DNA of 64,000 bases from JAGVSR01 sp963742405 (GCA_963742405.1 CAVUMB010000005.1:248001-312000), one strand, 5' to 3'; numbered from the stretch's first letter, positions 23,487 through 34,302 are shown. The notes: generated from the letters alone by a model not told the origin. Program-made: numbers and translations.

Positions 23487-25469
23487 ATGATTGCCGAGAT
23501 CGGACACTTTACGTTGATACTCGCGCTTGTCGTCGCGACGGTTCAGATGATCGTGCCCATGTGGGGCGCCCACACGCGCGATGCGCGTCTGATGACGATG
23601 GGCGACAACGCGGCAGTGGCACAATTCGTGCTCCTTTCCGTGTCGTTCCTGGCGCTGATGCATGCCTTCGTGACTTCTGATTTTTCGGTACTCAACGTTG
23701 CCGAAAACTCCCATTCCGAAAAGCCGCTCCTCTATCGCATTTCGGGCGTGTGGGGGAACCACGAAGGCTCGATGCTGCTCTGGGTGCTGATCTTGGGCCT
23801 CTTCGGCGCCGCCGTCGCAGTTTTCGGCCGCAACCTGCCGGCAACCTTGAAGGCCAATGTTCTGGGCGTGCAGGCCGCCATCGGCGTCGCCTTCCTGCTG
23901 TTCATCCTCCTGACGTCCAACCCGTTTGAGCGCATCGATCCCGCGCCGTTTGAAGGGCAGGGCCTCAACCCGATCCTGCAGGATCCCGCCCTCGCGTTTC
24001 ATCCGCCGTTTCTCTACACCGGCTACGTGGGCTTCTCGATGGCCTTCTCGTTCGCCGTCGCCGCTCTCATCGAAGGCCGCATTGATGCCGCCTGGGCCCG
24101 CTGGGTCCGACCGTGGACGCTGGCGGCCTGGATGTGCCTGACCATCGGCATCGCGATGGGATCGTGGTGGGCCTATTACGAACTGGGTTGGGGTGGCTGG
24201 TGGTTCTGGGACCCCGTCGAGAATGCCTCCTTCATGCCTTGGCTCGCCGGCACTGCGCTCCTGCATTCTGCCCTCGTCATGGAAAAACGCGATGCATTGA
24301 AGGTCTGGACGATCCTGCTTGCCATCCTGACTTTCTCGCTGTCGCTCATGGGCACCTTCCTCGTCCGCTCCGGCGTGCTGACGTCGGTGCATGCGTTCGC
24401 GGTCGATCCCGATCGCGGCATATTCATTCTGTCGATCATGATGTTTTTCACCGGCGGCGGCCTCGCCTTGTTCGCGTGGCGCGCCGGTGCCTTGCGCCAA
24501 GGCGGATTGTTCGCGCCCATCAGCCGAGAAGGCAGTCTTGTATTCAATAACGTGCTGCTGTCGGTCTCCTGTGCGACTGTTCTTGTCGGCACGCTCTATC
24601 CGTTGGCGCTCGAGGGCATCACGGGCGAGAAGATCTCGGTCGGCCCGCCGTTCTTCAACATGACCTTCGTTCCCCTCATGCTGCCGCTGCTGTTTGCCAT
24701 GCCGTTCGGGCCGCTGCTCGCCTGGAAGCGCGGTGATGCGCGCGCCGTGGCGCAGCGTCTCGCCTTCGCCGCTGGCCTCGCCGTGCTGTTCACCATCGCC
24801 GTCGCCGCGATGTCCGGCCCCGGACCTTGGTTGGCCCCCTTATGCGGCGCACTCGGCCTCTTCGTGATCTTCGGCGCCGTCACCGATCTCCTCACGCGGG
24901 CTCGCTTCGGTGATGTGAGCCGTAACGAATTCCTGCGTCGCCTCGTCAATCTGCCGCGCTCGGCCTACGGCGCCGCGCTCGCCCACGCCGGCATCGGCGT
25001 CATGGTCCTCGGCATCGTCGGCACCAGCGCCTATCGGACCGAGAAGATCATTGCTCTCAAGCCCGGCGAGCGCGCCGAGGTTGCCGGTTATGAACTTCTC
25101 TTCAAGGGCATCGTGCCATCGAAGGGACCGAATTATTCCGAGCAGATCGCGACGTTCGAGGTCAGCCGCAATGCGGCGCTCGTCACCACACTCATGCCGT
25201 CCAAGCGGCTCTATAACGCGCCGCCCCAGCCGACGACCGAAGCTGGCATCTATGCCGCCTGGACCGGCGATCTTTACATCGCATTAGGTGATCAGCAACC
25301 CAGTGGCGCAGTCGCCATGCGCCTCTATTTCCATCCACTGGTTCGTCTGATCTGGATCGGTGCGGTGATCATGTTCATCGGCGGCATGATCTCATTAAGC
25401 GATCGGCGCCTTCGGGTTGGCGCGCCGCAGCGCGCCCGGTCGCGACCCTCCATTGTTCCGGCGGAATAG
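23487..25469 (+). CDS. ccmF: Cytochrome c heme lyase subunit CcmF (CycK)
   Basis: The 660-residue polytopic membrane protein carries the Trp-rich heme-handling WWD motif GWGGWWFWDPVENASFMPWL. Other conserved segments are VWGNHEGSMLLWVLILGLFG, FHPPFLYTGYVGFSMAF and GTFLVRSGVLTSVHAFA. The family has four conserved His ligands, and His residues are present in the expected loops (GNHEGS, FHPPF, SVHAFA). It attaches heme to apocytochrome c together with CcmH and CcmI. GAGGGAG precedes the ATG. The frame is intact, unlike several neighbours. Confidence 0.97.
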   Translation: MIAEIGHFTLILALVVATVQMIVPMWGAHTRDARLMTMGDNAAVAQFVLLSVSFLALMHAFVTSDFSVLNVAENSHSEKPLLYRISGVWGNHEGSMLLWVLILGLFGAAVAVFGRNLPATLKANVLGVQAAIGVAFLLFILLTSNPFERIDPAPFEGQGLNPILQDPALAFHPPFLYTGYVGFSMAFSFAVAALIEGRIDAAWARWVRPWTLAAWMCLTIGIAMGSWWAYYELGWGGWWFWDPVENASFMPWLAGTALLHSALVMEKRDALKVWTILLAILTFSLSLMGTFLVRSGVLTSVHAFAVDPDRGIFILSIMMFFTGGGLALFAWRAGALRQGGLFAPISREGSLVFNNVLLSVSCATVLVGTLYPLALEGITGEKISVGPPFFNMTFVPLMLPLLFAMPFGPLLAWKRGDARAVAQRLAFAAGLAVLFTIAVAAMSGPGPWLAPLCGALGLFVIFGAVTDLLTRARFGDVSRNEFLRRLVNLPRSAYGAALAHAGIGVMVLGIVGTSAYRTEKIIALKPGERAEVAGYELLFKGIVPSKGPNYSEQIATFEVSRNAALVTTLMPSKRLYNAPPQPTTEAGIYAAWTGDLYIALGDQQPSGAVAMRLYFHPLVRLIWIGAVIMFIGGMISLSDRRLRVGAPQRARSRPSIVPAE

Positions 25470-25473
25470 CGCC

Positions 25474-25992
25474 ATGGCGATCAACTTCCGCAACCAATCG
25501 TGTCTGCCGGCGGTCGCTGTCGCCGCCATGCTCGCCGCGACCAGTGCGCTGCCGGTGCTCGCCGTCCAGCCCGATGAAATTCTGTCCGATGCAGCGCTGG
25601 AGAAGCGCGCCCGCAATTTGTCCGCCGACTTGCGGTGCCTCGTCTGCCAGAACCAGTCGATCGACGACAGCGACGCCCCGTTGGCCAAGGATCTGCGTGT
25701 GCTGGTCCGTGAACGGCTCGTGGCCGGCGACAGCGATGCCAAAGTTATGGACTACATCGTTCAACGATACGGTGACTTCGTTCTCCTGAAGCCGCCGGTG
25801 AATTCTCACACGCTGCTGTTGTGGCTGGCTCCATTGCTTGGGCTCGCCGCCGCGGCAGCCGTCATCTTTCGCAGTCTGCGCCGGCCGATCCCCGCCACTG
25901 TCGCAACGCCAGCTCCGCTTACGGCCAGCGAAGAGCAGGAGATTGAACGGCTTTTGCAGGCAGCGCGACAGTCCGGGCCAAAGTCGGGTTAG
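25474..25992 (+). CDS. ccmH: Apocytochrome c thioreductase CcmH (CycL)
   Basis: The protein of 172 residues has a signal segment, then the redox motif ADLRCLVCQNQSIDDS with the two Cys at about 55 and 58. This is followed by KDLRVLVRERLVAGDSDAKV, MDYIVQRYGDFVLLKPPV and a membrane helix (LLWLAPLLGLAAAAAVIF). It reduces or holds the CxxCH Cys of apocytochrome c. ATG 25474 comes 4 bases after the ccmF stop. Its end overlaps the convergent peptidase gene by 4 bases. Confidence 0.96.
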   Translation: MAINFRNQSCLPAVAVAAMLAATSALPVLAVQPDEILSDAALEKRARNLSADLRCLVCQNQSIDDSDAPLAKDLRVLVRERLVAGDSDAKVMDYIVQRYGDFVLLKPPVNSHTLLLWLAPLLGLAAAAAVIFRSLRRPIPATVATPAPLTASEEQEIERLLQAARQSGPKSG

Positions 25993-27290
25993 GGCTGCGC
26001 CGGCCGCGGTCGCGGGACGCTTCCCGTTACAAGTTTCCCGGATGCCGGCTCGAAAGCCGGGCTGCCGGCGTGTTCGGCAATCACGGCTTCCAGCCGCCGC
26101 AGGAGATCGGCACTGGCGATGCCGGTTCGCGTCCGCCGCTCGGCGGTCTCGAACCGGCCGATGGCCTCACGCAGATCGACGTCATAGCGTCCATCAGCAT
26201 CGCCGCGATAATGACCGGTTGCAATAAGCGCCTGCTGCACCCGTTTGATCTCAGACCGCTTTTCGAGAATGTGTGCGCGCTGGAACAGGTCACGCTGATC
26301 GACGAATGCCAGTGTGCTGACGCCTGTGTTGGCGACGGTGTCGGATCGGTAGCGATGCAGCACTTCGCCGGCCTGAGTCAGGACATGTGACTGCAGGTAG
26401 GTGCCGACATTGATGCCGGCGACTTCCGGACCGCGCGGCCCATCGACCAGCAGCGGCGATCCCGACGATGCGCCGCCCGTGTCGCATGTATGCAAGATGA
26501 GAGCGCTCGCGTCGGCGAAGTCGCCCGCAATGACGCGCCCGCCCTCGCTTAGACCCGGCCGGCGCACGCTGCACGGCGGGCTGAAGGTCAGCCGCCAATT
26601 TCCGAAATCCCCATGATAACCGACCTGATACAGCGGCCGCGCACCCTCGGCCGCCGCCAGTTCCGCAGGCGTTCGTCGCGCCAGCGCAAGCCCGCCCTTG
26701 CTGCACGCGGGAGATGCAAGGCGCACCAGGGCCCAGTCGCGTGTGGCGTCGATCGGCGGCTTCGTCGAGAGGCTCGTCGTGCCCGTCACAACGTTTTGCT
26801 CCGCCGCGCCGCTTGCGGCGCCGGCAATGCGCACGCCGGGCCCCTTTTTTGGCATCGTCGACAACCGGAATGTGATGGTCCCGAGTGGCAGCGGACGTTC
26901 GCCGCGCGTGCGGTACAGGCAATGCGCGGCAGTTGCGATGGTCGTCGCATCGATGCAGAAGGCCGTGCACACCGAACGGCTGCGCGGCTCGTAAAGCATG
27001 CCGATTTTTTCTTCGAGCCCCTTCATGCGGACCGGCAACAGAGTTCGATCATCGGCGCCAAAAACCGCAATTGGCAAAAGCGGCCGGGGCGTTGTGTCTC
27101 GATATGAGGCGATTTGGCCGGCGAGGGCCGTGAGGGCCGGTGTCATGGTTGAGCAAAAAGCGACGAGGCCCGCCAGCAGAAGCCCCGGCTTGGTGCCGGA
27201 TGCCAGGACGTGAGCAAATGTGTTGATTTTGTTTGGCACGCGGTCCGCCCGCTGTGAAACCTGCGCGTCAGACACGCCACGTTCCTTCAT
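25989..27290 (-). CDS. Trypsin-like serine peptidase with C-terminal peptidoglycan-binding domain
   Basis: A 433-residue exported protein with a hydrophobic segment near residues 35-55. The catalytic triad is visible: His in DATTIATAAHCLYRT, Asp in DATRDWALVRLASP and Ser in CDTGGASSGSPLLVDGP. Paired Cys suggest an oxidised periplasmic protein. The last ~75 residues look like PG_binding_1 (VQQALIATGHYRGDADGRYD, LREAIGRFETAERR). A wall-associated protease is the likely reading; the substrate is unknown. It is transcribed toward the ccm operon and away from degP. Confidence 0.85.
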   Translation of the reverse strand: MKERGVSDAQVSQRADRVPNKINTFAHVLASGTKPGLLLAGLVAFCSTMTPALTALAGQIASYRDTTPRPLLPIAVFGADDRTLLPVRMKGLEEKIGMLYEPRSRSVCTAFCIDATTIATAAHCLYRTRGERPLPLGTITFRLSTMPKKGPGVRIAGAASGAAEQNVVTGTTSLSTKPPIDATRDWALVRLASPACSKGGLALARRTPAELAAAEGARPLYQVGYHGDFGNWRLTFSPPCSVRRPGLSEGGRVIAGDFADASALILHTCDTGGASSGSPLLVDGPRGPEVAGINVGTYLQSHVLTQAGEVLHRYRSDTVANTGVSTLAFVDQRDLFQRAHILEKRSEIKRVQQALIATGHYRGDADGRYDVDLREAIGRFETAERRTRTGIASADLLRRLEAVIAEHAGSPAFEPASGKLVTGSVPRPRPAQP

Positions 27291-27384
27291 TAACAACTCT
27301 TAAGGCGGCCGAAAGGCGGCCGTAAGGCCCGACGCCATAAGTCAACTGTGACGCCCAAGCGGCTCGTTCGATGGAGGTTCCCCA

Positions 27385-28975
27385 ATGACCACGCCTAACC
27401 CTGCCAGTCCGTCAGGTGCCCATTCAGCAAGTCTCGCGCCAGCCGCTCCCCGGCGCCGCCGGGCTGCGATCGTTGGCGCTGTGGCAGGCCTGGGCTTGCT
27501 GACCGCATGGCCGGTGCTGACGCCGGCGATTGCCCAGTTGAAGCCCGACACGGCGACGATCGAAACACCATACGGTCGCGCGCCGCTGACATTCGCTGAC
27601 CTTATCGAAAAGGTGAAGCCGTCGGTCGTTTCGATTTCCGTTGTGACCACCGGCGAGAAGACTGCCGAAAATGCTGACCCGCGCGGTTTGCCGGAAGGTT
27701 TCCCCGACGTTCCCGAGGACAGCCCATTCTATGAATTTTTCAAGCGGCTGCCCAAGGAGTTCCGCAACGCACCGCAGACGCCGCGTCCCCCGCAGCAGGC
27801 GCAGGGCTCCGGCTTTGTGATCTCTCCGGACGGCTTCGTCGTGACCAATAATCACGTTGTCGAAGGCGCCACGAAAATTCAGGTCAGCTTCGATGACCAG
27901 GAAAAGATCGACGCCGAATTGATCGGCACCGATCCGCGGACCGATCTCGCGCTGATCAAGATCAAGTCGACGAAGACCTTCCCCCATGTCAAGTTCGCCA
28001 ATAAGCCGGTGCGCGTCGGGGACTGGGCGATCGCTGTCGGCAATCCGTTCGGCCTTGGCGGCACGGTAACGGCAGGCATCGTCTCGGCTCTTGGCCGCGA
28101 CATCGGCTCGGGTCCTTATGACTTCCTGCAGATCGACGCGGCCGTAAACCGCGGCAACTCGGGTGGACCGACGTTCAGCCTCGACGGTGAAGTGATCGGC
28201 GTGAACACGGCGATTTTCAGCCCCTCGGGCGGCAACGTCGGCATCGCCTTCGCCGTACCGGCCAAGACCGCCGTCGAAGTCATCGACCAGCTCAAGAATA
28301 AGGGCAAGGTCAGTCGCGGCTGGCTCGGCGTGAAGATCCAGAACGTCGACGAAGATACGGCCTCCGCTCTCGGACTTCCGGGTGCGAAGGGTGCGCTCGT
28401 CAGCGAGATCACACCCAACGGTCCCGCAGCCGGTTCGGGTCTGAAGGTCCAGGATACCATTATGCAGGTGAACGAGGACGCGATCGCCGACAGCCGTGAT
28501 CTTGCACGCAAGATCGCCGACTACGCTCCCGACACGACGGTCGACGTCAAGGTCTGGCGCAACAATAAGCCGGAGAACGTCAAGGTCACGCTCGGCATGT
28601 TCCCCGGTTCGACCGATGAACTGGCCAAGCTCGAGCAGGGCAAGCCTGTCGAGAAAAAGGAAATCGAGAAGACGATCCCTCGAACTCCTCGGCCTGACCA
28701 TCGGCCCGGTTGCCGGCGACAATGTCGAAGGCGTGTCTATCACCGAGGTCGAGCCGTCGTCGGATGCGGCGGAAAAGGGCCTGCGCCCCGGCGATATCAT
28801 TGTCCAGGTGCAGGGCGAGAGCGTTGGCAAGCCAGGCGACGTTGCCAAGCAGATCGCCAAGGTGCAGGAACTCGGCCGCTCGGCCGTCATGCTCAGCATC
28901 AAATCGCAGGACCGTACCCGTTTCGTGGCCGTCCAGTTGAAAAAGGAACTGGCCAAGGAGCAGAAGAAAGGCTGA
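27385..28975 (+). CDS. degP: Do/DegP family periplasmic serine protease (reading frame broken once)
   Basis: The N-terminus has an export segment ending TPAIAQ. The protease domain shows His 157 (TNNHVVEG), Asp 187 (PRTDLALIKIKS) and Ser 259 (AVNRGNSGGPTF). PDZ1 contains VSRGWLGVKIQNVDED. At about 28670-28690 the frame moves by +1, after which PDZ2 continues (LELLGLTIGPVAGD; LRPGDIIVQVQGESVG) and ends at 28975. Read across the break it is a normal protein of about 530 residues that degrades or refolds misfolded envelope proteins. One extra base in the sequence would explain it. It precedes a two-component system, a common order in this group. Confidence 0.9.
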
Positions 28976-29007
28976 TTGCCTTTGCTTCAAGTGATTGACC
29001 GTTAACT

Positions 29008-29044
29008 GAGGCGGCCGATGTTCCGGAAGGGATTCGGCCGCCTC
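29008..29044 (+). terminator. Stem-loop between degP and the response regulator gene
   Basis: GAGGCGGCCGA and TCGGCCGCCTC are perfect inverted repeats with a 15-base loop. No T run follows, so attenuation or mRNA stabilisation is as likely as termination. Confidence 0.55.
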
Positions 29045-29122
29045 GACCATTGATGGCGGATCATGCAAGACTGTATCGACGAGAAGGGCCGGGTGGCTCT
29101 CGCGGCCGGGAGACCGACAAGC

Positions 29123-29804
29123 ATGCGTGTTCTGGTGATTGAGGATGACCGGGAGACCGCTCAATTCCTCCAGAAATCGTTGAAGGAGAGCGGACACGCC
29201 GCCGATCTGGCCGGAGACGGCGAGACGGGTCTGTCGATGGCCGAACTCAGGCGTTTACGACGTCCTGATCGTCGATCGCATGCTGCCCAAGCTGGACGGC
29301 CTGTCGGTCGTCAAGACGTTGCGCACCGGTGGCTTGCGTACGCCGGTTTTGATCCTCTCCGCGCTGGGCGATGTCGATGATCGCGTCAAGGGACTGCGCG
29401 CCGGCGGCGATGACTATTTGACCAAGCCTTACGCTTACACCGAACTTCTCGCCCGCATTGAAGCGCTCTCGCGCCGGGCGGTTCCCGAAGAACAGGTGAC
29501 GAAATACGTCGTCGGTGATCTCGTGCTCGACCGGCTCTCGCATCGCGTATCGCGCGGCGGCGAACCGATCGTGCTGCAGCCGCGCGAATACCGCCTGCTC
29601 GAATATCTCATGAAGAATGCCGGCCAGGTCGTGACCCGCACGATGCTGTTGGAAAATGTCTGGGATTATCATTTTGATCCCCAGACCAACGTCATTGACG
29701 TGCACGTCTCGCGGTTGCGCTCCAAGATCGACAAGAACTTCGACAAGCCGCTTCTGCACACCGTCCGCGGCGCCGGCTACATGGTACGCGACGGTGCTGG
29801 ATAA
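29123..29804 (+). CDS. OmpR family response regulator (reading frame broken once)
   Basis: The receiver begins MRVLVIEDDRETAQFLQKSL. At about 29245 the frame shifts by +1, and the true continuation is GVYDVLIVDRMLPKLDGLSV with the phospho-acceptor Asp, then ILSALGDVDDRVKGLRAG and DDYLTKPYAYTELLARIEAL. The winged-helix domain is LQPREYRLLEYLMKNAGQVV and TNVIDVHVSRLRSKID. About 226 residues if one base is removed. It lies between degP and its kinase, with an 11-base overlap into the kinase gene. Confidence 0.9.
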
Positions 29805-31219
29805 GCTTGGCGCGTCTGCATGGACGTCAACGCCATTCCGTCTCGCGGCGTTGAGCATCGCGGCATTCCTCATCACGGCAGCCTCGATCGTTGGCTTCCT
29901 CTTCTGGCAGACCAACAATCTGCTGACGGAACAGGTGCTGTCCGGTTTGCGCGCTGAAGTTCAGGAACTGCGCCACGTCGAAGCCGCCGCGGGTTCCGCT
30001 TCCGTCGCCGAAGCCGTCAAGGTCCGTGCGCGGCCGGAGGGTCCGGGGCTCTATTTCGTTGCCGACCGCTCAGGCCGCAAGCGCGCTGGAAATCTAAGTC
30101 GTTTGCCCCCTGAATTGGGCGATGGAGAAAACGGCGGCACGTTTCGCTATGAGCGCGAAGCCGGGAGATGCGCGACTTGCCGTTGCGGTCCCGGTCGTTT
30201 TCTCGGATGGGACACTGCTTCTGGTCGGCCGCGACATCGAAGAGCAACGCATGTTCGCGAACCGCATGCGCACGATATTCCTGCTTGGCTTCGGCTTCCT
30301 CTCGGTCGCAGGCCTCGCCGGTGGATTGGGGGCGGGCCGCCTGCTTCTCAATCGCATTGATCAGATCAATGCCGCGAGTCGGCAGATCATGGCCGGCGAT
30401 CTTTCACAGCGTGTTCCACTCGCCGGCACCAATGACGAACTCGACGGCCTCGCCCAGAACCTCAACGCGATGCTCGACCGCATCGAACAATTGATGAGTG
30501 GATTGCGCGAAGTCTCCGACAATATTGCCCATGACCTCAAGACGCCGCTTTCCCGATTGCGCAATCGTGCCGAACAAACGCTGCGCGACAGCGGCGATAC
30601 GGATGCTTATCGCTCCGGGCTGGAAAGGATCATCGAGGAAGCCGACGAACTGATCAAAACGTTCAACGCCATGTTGCTCGTCGCACGCCTTGAGGCCGGC
30701 GCGCTGGAGGGCACCACCGAGGCCTTCGATCTGGCCGAGCTTGTGCGCGACGTTGCCGAATTCTACGAACCTGTCGCCGAGGAGCAGGGCCTCGATCTGA
30801 CGGTCGCAGCCGATGACGGCGTGCAGATTGTCGCCAACCGCCACCTCGTCAGTCAGGCGGCCGCCAATCTGATCGACAATGCGATCAAGTACGGCCGGCC
30901 AGAAGGCAAGGCAGACGGGCCGGTGGCAGGATCGGCGCCCGCCCCGACAATCGCCGTATCGCTCACGACGACAACCGATGCCGTTGAAATCGCCGTCGCC
31001 GATCACGGCCCAGGCATCAGTACGGACGATCGCGAGCGCGCCTTGAAGCGCTTCGTCCGTTTGGAGGCGAGCCGCACCAAGCCCGGCACCGGACTCGGCC
31101 TCAGCCTCGTCGCGGCGGTTGCGCGCCTCCACCACGGCACTGTACGTCTTGAAGACAACGCGCCGGGGCTGCGAGCCGTCCTCGTTCTCCCGCGCGCCCG
31201 TCAGGGGACCAGCGCGTAA
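29794..31219 (+). CDS. Sensor histidine kinase (reading frame broken once)
   Basis: The reading from the GTG at 29794 gives two-helix topology, with the first membrane segment LAALSIAAFLITAASIVGFL. Near 30160 the frame shifts by +1 (RYEREAG into KPGDARLAVAVPVVFSDG). It continues through the second membrane segment and a HAMP domain (NRIDQINAASRQIMAGDLSQ). The H-box is REVSDNIAHDLKTPLSRLRN, and the ATPase boxes are AAANLIDNAIKYGRP, VADHGPGIS and KPGTGLGLSLVAAVARLHHG. About 475 residues when repaired. It partners the preceding response regulator, and glnE follows 34 bases later. Confidence 0.9.
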
Positions 31220-31253
31220 AGACGCCGGCCCCGAAGCATCAAGGGGAGACGGT

Positions 31254-34199
31254 GTGGAGGCAGCGAGCGCTGAGCGCGAGGCCCTGGCGGAGCGCATCCG
31301 GCCCGGCCCGCTCGATGACGATAGCGGCAGCGGGCGGATAGCCGTTGCCGCGCTGGCCGAGGAACTTGCCGGCGTGCCCGAACTGGCGCCCCTCAAAGCC
31401 TGGCTGACGGACGAGCGACTAGCGAGCTTTGTCGGCGGTGTCTTTGCAGGTTCGTCGTATCTCAAGGGTTTGATCCGCCGCGACCCTTCTCGGCTGCAAC
31501 GCATCTTAGCCGCCGATCCAGCGTGCCACTTCGCCGAACTGACGCGCGACCTCTATTGCGACATGGCGGCGCTGACCGACATGCCGGCGGCCATGCGCCG
31601 TGTTCGCGTTTACAAATCGGAACTGGCACTGCTCAGTGGTCTGGCCGATCTCGGCCAGGTCTGGCCTGTGATGACCGTAACCGAGGTCCTGACAAAGTGC
31701 GCCGACGCTGCGGTGCGAACCTGCGTCGACTTCCTCTTCCGGCAGGCCGCCAAACGCGGCGACATCGACGTGGACGTCGCGTGCGCCGGCGCCAACTCGG
31801 GATACATTGTGCTCGGCATGGGCAAGTACGGCGCCGCCGAACTCAACTACTCGAGCGACATCGATCTCATTGTTTTCTATGACCTGTCGCGCGCCCGTCT
31901 GAAGCCGTCGATCGAACCCTCCCCGTTCTTCGTTCGCATCACGCGCGATCTCGTGCGACTGCTCGACGAGCGGACGGCGGATGGTTACGTCTTCCGTACC
32001 GATTTACGCCTGCGTCCGGACGCTGGCGCAACGCAGGTGGCGCTCTCCACAGACGCGGCGATGAACTACTATGAGAGTTTCGGCCAGAACTGGGAGCGCG
32101 CGGCGCTGATCAAAGCGAGGCCGGTGGCCGGCGACATCGATGCCGGAGAACGGCTGCTCGCCGAGTTATCGCCCTTCATCTGGCGGCGTCACCTTGACTA
32201 TGCTGCCATCGCGGATATTCACGCGATGAAGCGGCAGATCCATGCCTTCCGCGGTTTTGGCAATATCGGAGTCGCCGGCCACAACGTGAAGCTCGGACCC
32301 GGAGGTATCCGCGAGATCGAATTTTTTGCCCAAACGCAGCAGCTGATCGCCGGCGGGCGGCAGCGCGATCTGCGCGTGCGCCGAACTCTCGATGCGCTTC
32401 TGTGCCTTGAAGCGCGCAAGTGGATCCTGCCCGACGTTCGCGCCGACCTGACTGCAGCCTATCTCGAACTGCGCGGCATCGAACATCGCGTGCAGATGGT
32501 CGCCGATGAGCAGACACACGAATTGCCCTCTGACGAAGCCGCGCTGACGCGCCTCGCGCGCTTCTGCGGTGAACCCACGCTGTCGGGTTTTGCCCGCCGT
32601 TACATCACCACACTGGAAAGTGTGCAGAGCCACTATCGCGAATTGTTCGAGAACGCCCCCGAATTGACCGGCGACGGCGCGAACATGGTGTTCGCCGGCC
32701 AGATCGACGATCCCGAAACCGCGGCGCAGCTAAAGAAGATGGGTTTTTCTCAACCGCCCCAGGTGTTGGCGACGGTCCGCGGATGGCATCACGGACGCTA
32801 TCCAGCGGTACGATCTCCGCGCGCGCGTGAACTTTTGACAGAAGTGCAAGTGTCGCTGATTGCAGCACTCGCCGACACGGCCGATCCGGACCGTGCGTTC
32901 GCCGGCTTCGACCGGTTTTTGGCAGCCTTGCCGGGTAGCGTGCAGCTCTTCTCCCTGTTGCGCGCCAATCCCGGCCTGCTGCGTCTGGTCGCCGACATCA
33001 TGGGAACCGCGCCGCGCCTCGCCCGTGTTTTGGCCAAACGTCCCCGCCTGCTTGATGCCGTCATCGATCCGCGCGCGCTTGCGGTGCTGCCCTCGGCTGA
33101 TGAAATCGATGCGGCGATCGCCGCCGAGGTCGGCACCGCGACCGACCAGCAGGATGTGCTCGACCGCGCCCGCATCGTCGGCAGCGAGCAGTCGTTCCTG
33201 ATCGGAGTAAGAATTCTGTCCGGCAGTATCAACGCCAGCCAGGCCGGCGGCGCCTACGCGCTCCTTGCCGATCGGTTGATCGCCGCCATGCATGCCGTGG
33301 TCGAACAGGATCTCGAAAGCGCGCACGGTCGAGTGCCGGGCGGTGGCGCGGCGGTGATCGCCATGGGCAAACTCGGCGGCTGCGAGATGACGGCTTCATC
33401 CGATCTCGATCTCATCGTCGTCTATGACTTCGACCCCGCGGCGAACCAATCCGATGGTGATCGCCCCTTGGCGCCAAGCCAATACTATGGCCGCCTGACA
33501 CAGCGCCTCGTCACCGCGCTCACCGCGCCGACGGCCGAAGGTATGTTGTACGATGTCGATTTGCGGCTCAGACCCTCCGGCCAGAAGGGGCCAGTTGCGA
33601 CGCAGCTCTCCGGCTTCCTCGCCTATCAGACAAAAGATGCCTGGACGTGGGAGCATCTCGCGCTCACCCGGGCCCGCGTCGTCAGTGGAGCGGCCGATCT
33701 GCGCCACAAAGTGGAAGCCGCGATCCGCGACACGCTCGTATCTCCGCGCGACCGCGTAAAGGTAGCCGCTGATGTACGCGACATGCGCGCCCGCATCGCA
33801 GCCGAAAAAGGAACCGAGCGCCTTTGGGATCTGAAGCAGGTGCGCGGCGGGCTGGTCGATCTGGAGTTCATCGCGCAGTATTTGCAACTGATCCACGCGG
33901 CAAGCCACCCCGACGTGCTCGACCAGAACACGTGCCACGCCTTCCAGAAGCTGGGGGCCACGGGATGTCTCACTCCAGGTGAAGCGGAGGCCCTGATCGC
34001 GGGCACGCGCTTGATCCACGACCTGATCCAAATCCTTCGCCTGTGTAACGACGGGATTTTCGATCCAACCGTGGCGCCGAAAGGCCTGAAGGAATTGGCC
34101 GCCCGCGCCGGTGATAGCCCGACGTTTGAGGCATTGGAGATAAAACTCAAAGATATTCTGGCCGCCAACCGCGCACGCTTCGACCGGCTGGTCGTCTGA
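31254..34199 (+). CDS. glnE: Bifunctional glutamine synthetase adenylyltransferase/deadenylase
   Basis: The 981-residue enzyme adds AMP to, and removes it from, glutamine synthetase in response to the PII signal. It has the two homologous nucleotidyltransferase domains: the N-terminal deadenylase (IVLGMGKYGAAELNYSSDID, LIVFYD) and the C-terminal adenylyltransferase (VIAMGKLGGCEMTASSDLDL, IVVYDFD). Each is followed by its helical regulatory region (YLELRGIEHRVQMVADEQTH; GLVDLEFIAQYLQLIHA). The GTG at 31254 has AAGGGGAG upstream and gives the family length. An intact frame makes it a useful contrast with the broken genes before it. Confidence 0.96.
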   Translation: MEAASAEREALAERIRPGPLDDDSGSGRIAVAALAEELAGVPELAPLKAWLTDERLASFVGGVFAGSSYLKGLIRRDPSRLQRILAADPACHFAELTRDLYCDMAALTDMPAAMRRVRVYKSELALLSGLADLGQVWPVMTVTEVLTKCADAAVRTCVDFLFRQAAKRGDIDVDVACAGANSGYIVLGMGKYGAAELNYSSDIDLIVFYDLSRARLKPSIEPSPFFVRITRDLVRLLDERTADGYVFRTDLRLRPDAGATQVALSTDAAMNYYESFGQNWERAALIKARPVAGDIDAGERLLAELSPFIWRRHLDYAAIADIHAMKRQIHAFRGFGNIGVAGHNVKLGPGGIREIEFFAQTQQLIAGGRQRDLRVRRTLDALLCLEARKWILPDVRADLTAAYLELRGIEHRVQMVADEQTHELPSDEAALTRLARFCGEPTLSGFARRYITTLESVQSHYRELFENAPELTGDGANMVFAGQIDDPETAAQLKKMGFSQPPQVLATVRGWHHGRYPAVRSPRARELLTEVQVSLIAALADTADPDRAFAGFDRFLAALPGSVQLFSLLRANPGLLRLVADIMGTAPRLARVLAKRPRLLDAVIDPRALAVLPSADEIDAAIAAEVGTATDQQDVLDRARIVGSEQSFLIGVRILSGSINASQAGGAYALLADRLIAAMHAVVEQDLESAHGRVPGGGAAVIAMGKLGGCEMTASSDLDLIVVYDFDPAANQSDGDRPLAPSQYYGRLTQRLVTALTAPTAEGMLYDVDLRLRPSGQKGPVATQLSGFLAYQTKDAWTWEHLALTRARVVSGAADLRHKVEAAIRDTLVSPRDRVKVAADVRDMRARIAAEKGTERLWDLKQVRGGLVDLEFIAQYLQLIHAASHPDVLDQNTCHAFQKLGATGCLTPGEAEALIAGTRLIHDLIQILRLCNDGIFDPTVAPKGLKELAARAGDSPTFEALEIKLKDILAANRARFDRLVV

Positions 34200-34302
34200 C
34201 GGCAGAAAAATTTGAATTCTCGCGACGGGTTTTCCGCACTGGGCCGTCATCTCACGTGAACGCGGTGCGCTGGGCTCCGCGGTCAGCCGGCGGAGGACGG
34301 GT

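Noticed and set aside
23364..24500. A 378-residue minus-strand frame opposite ccmE-ccmF
   Set aside because: Antisense shadow of ccmF, which has its WWD motif in the plus frame. The antisense product is compositionally biased (many Arg, Glu, Gly).
27424..28956. A 510-residue minus-strand open frame opposite degP
   Set aside because: High-GC antisense frame. The plus strand encodes a protease with all catalytic motifs; the antisense product has no recognisable domain.
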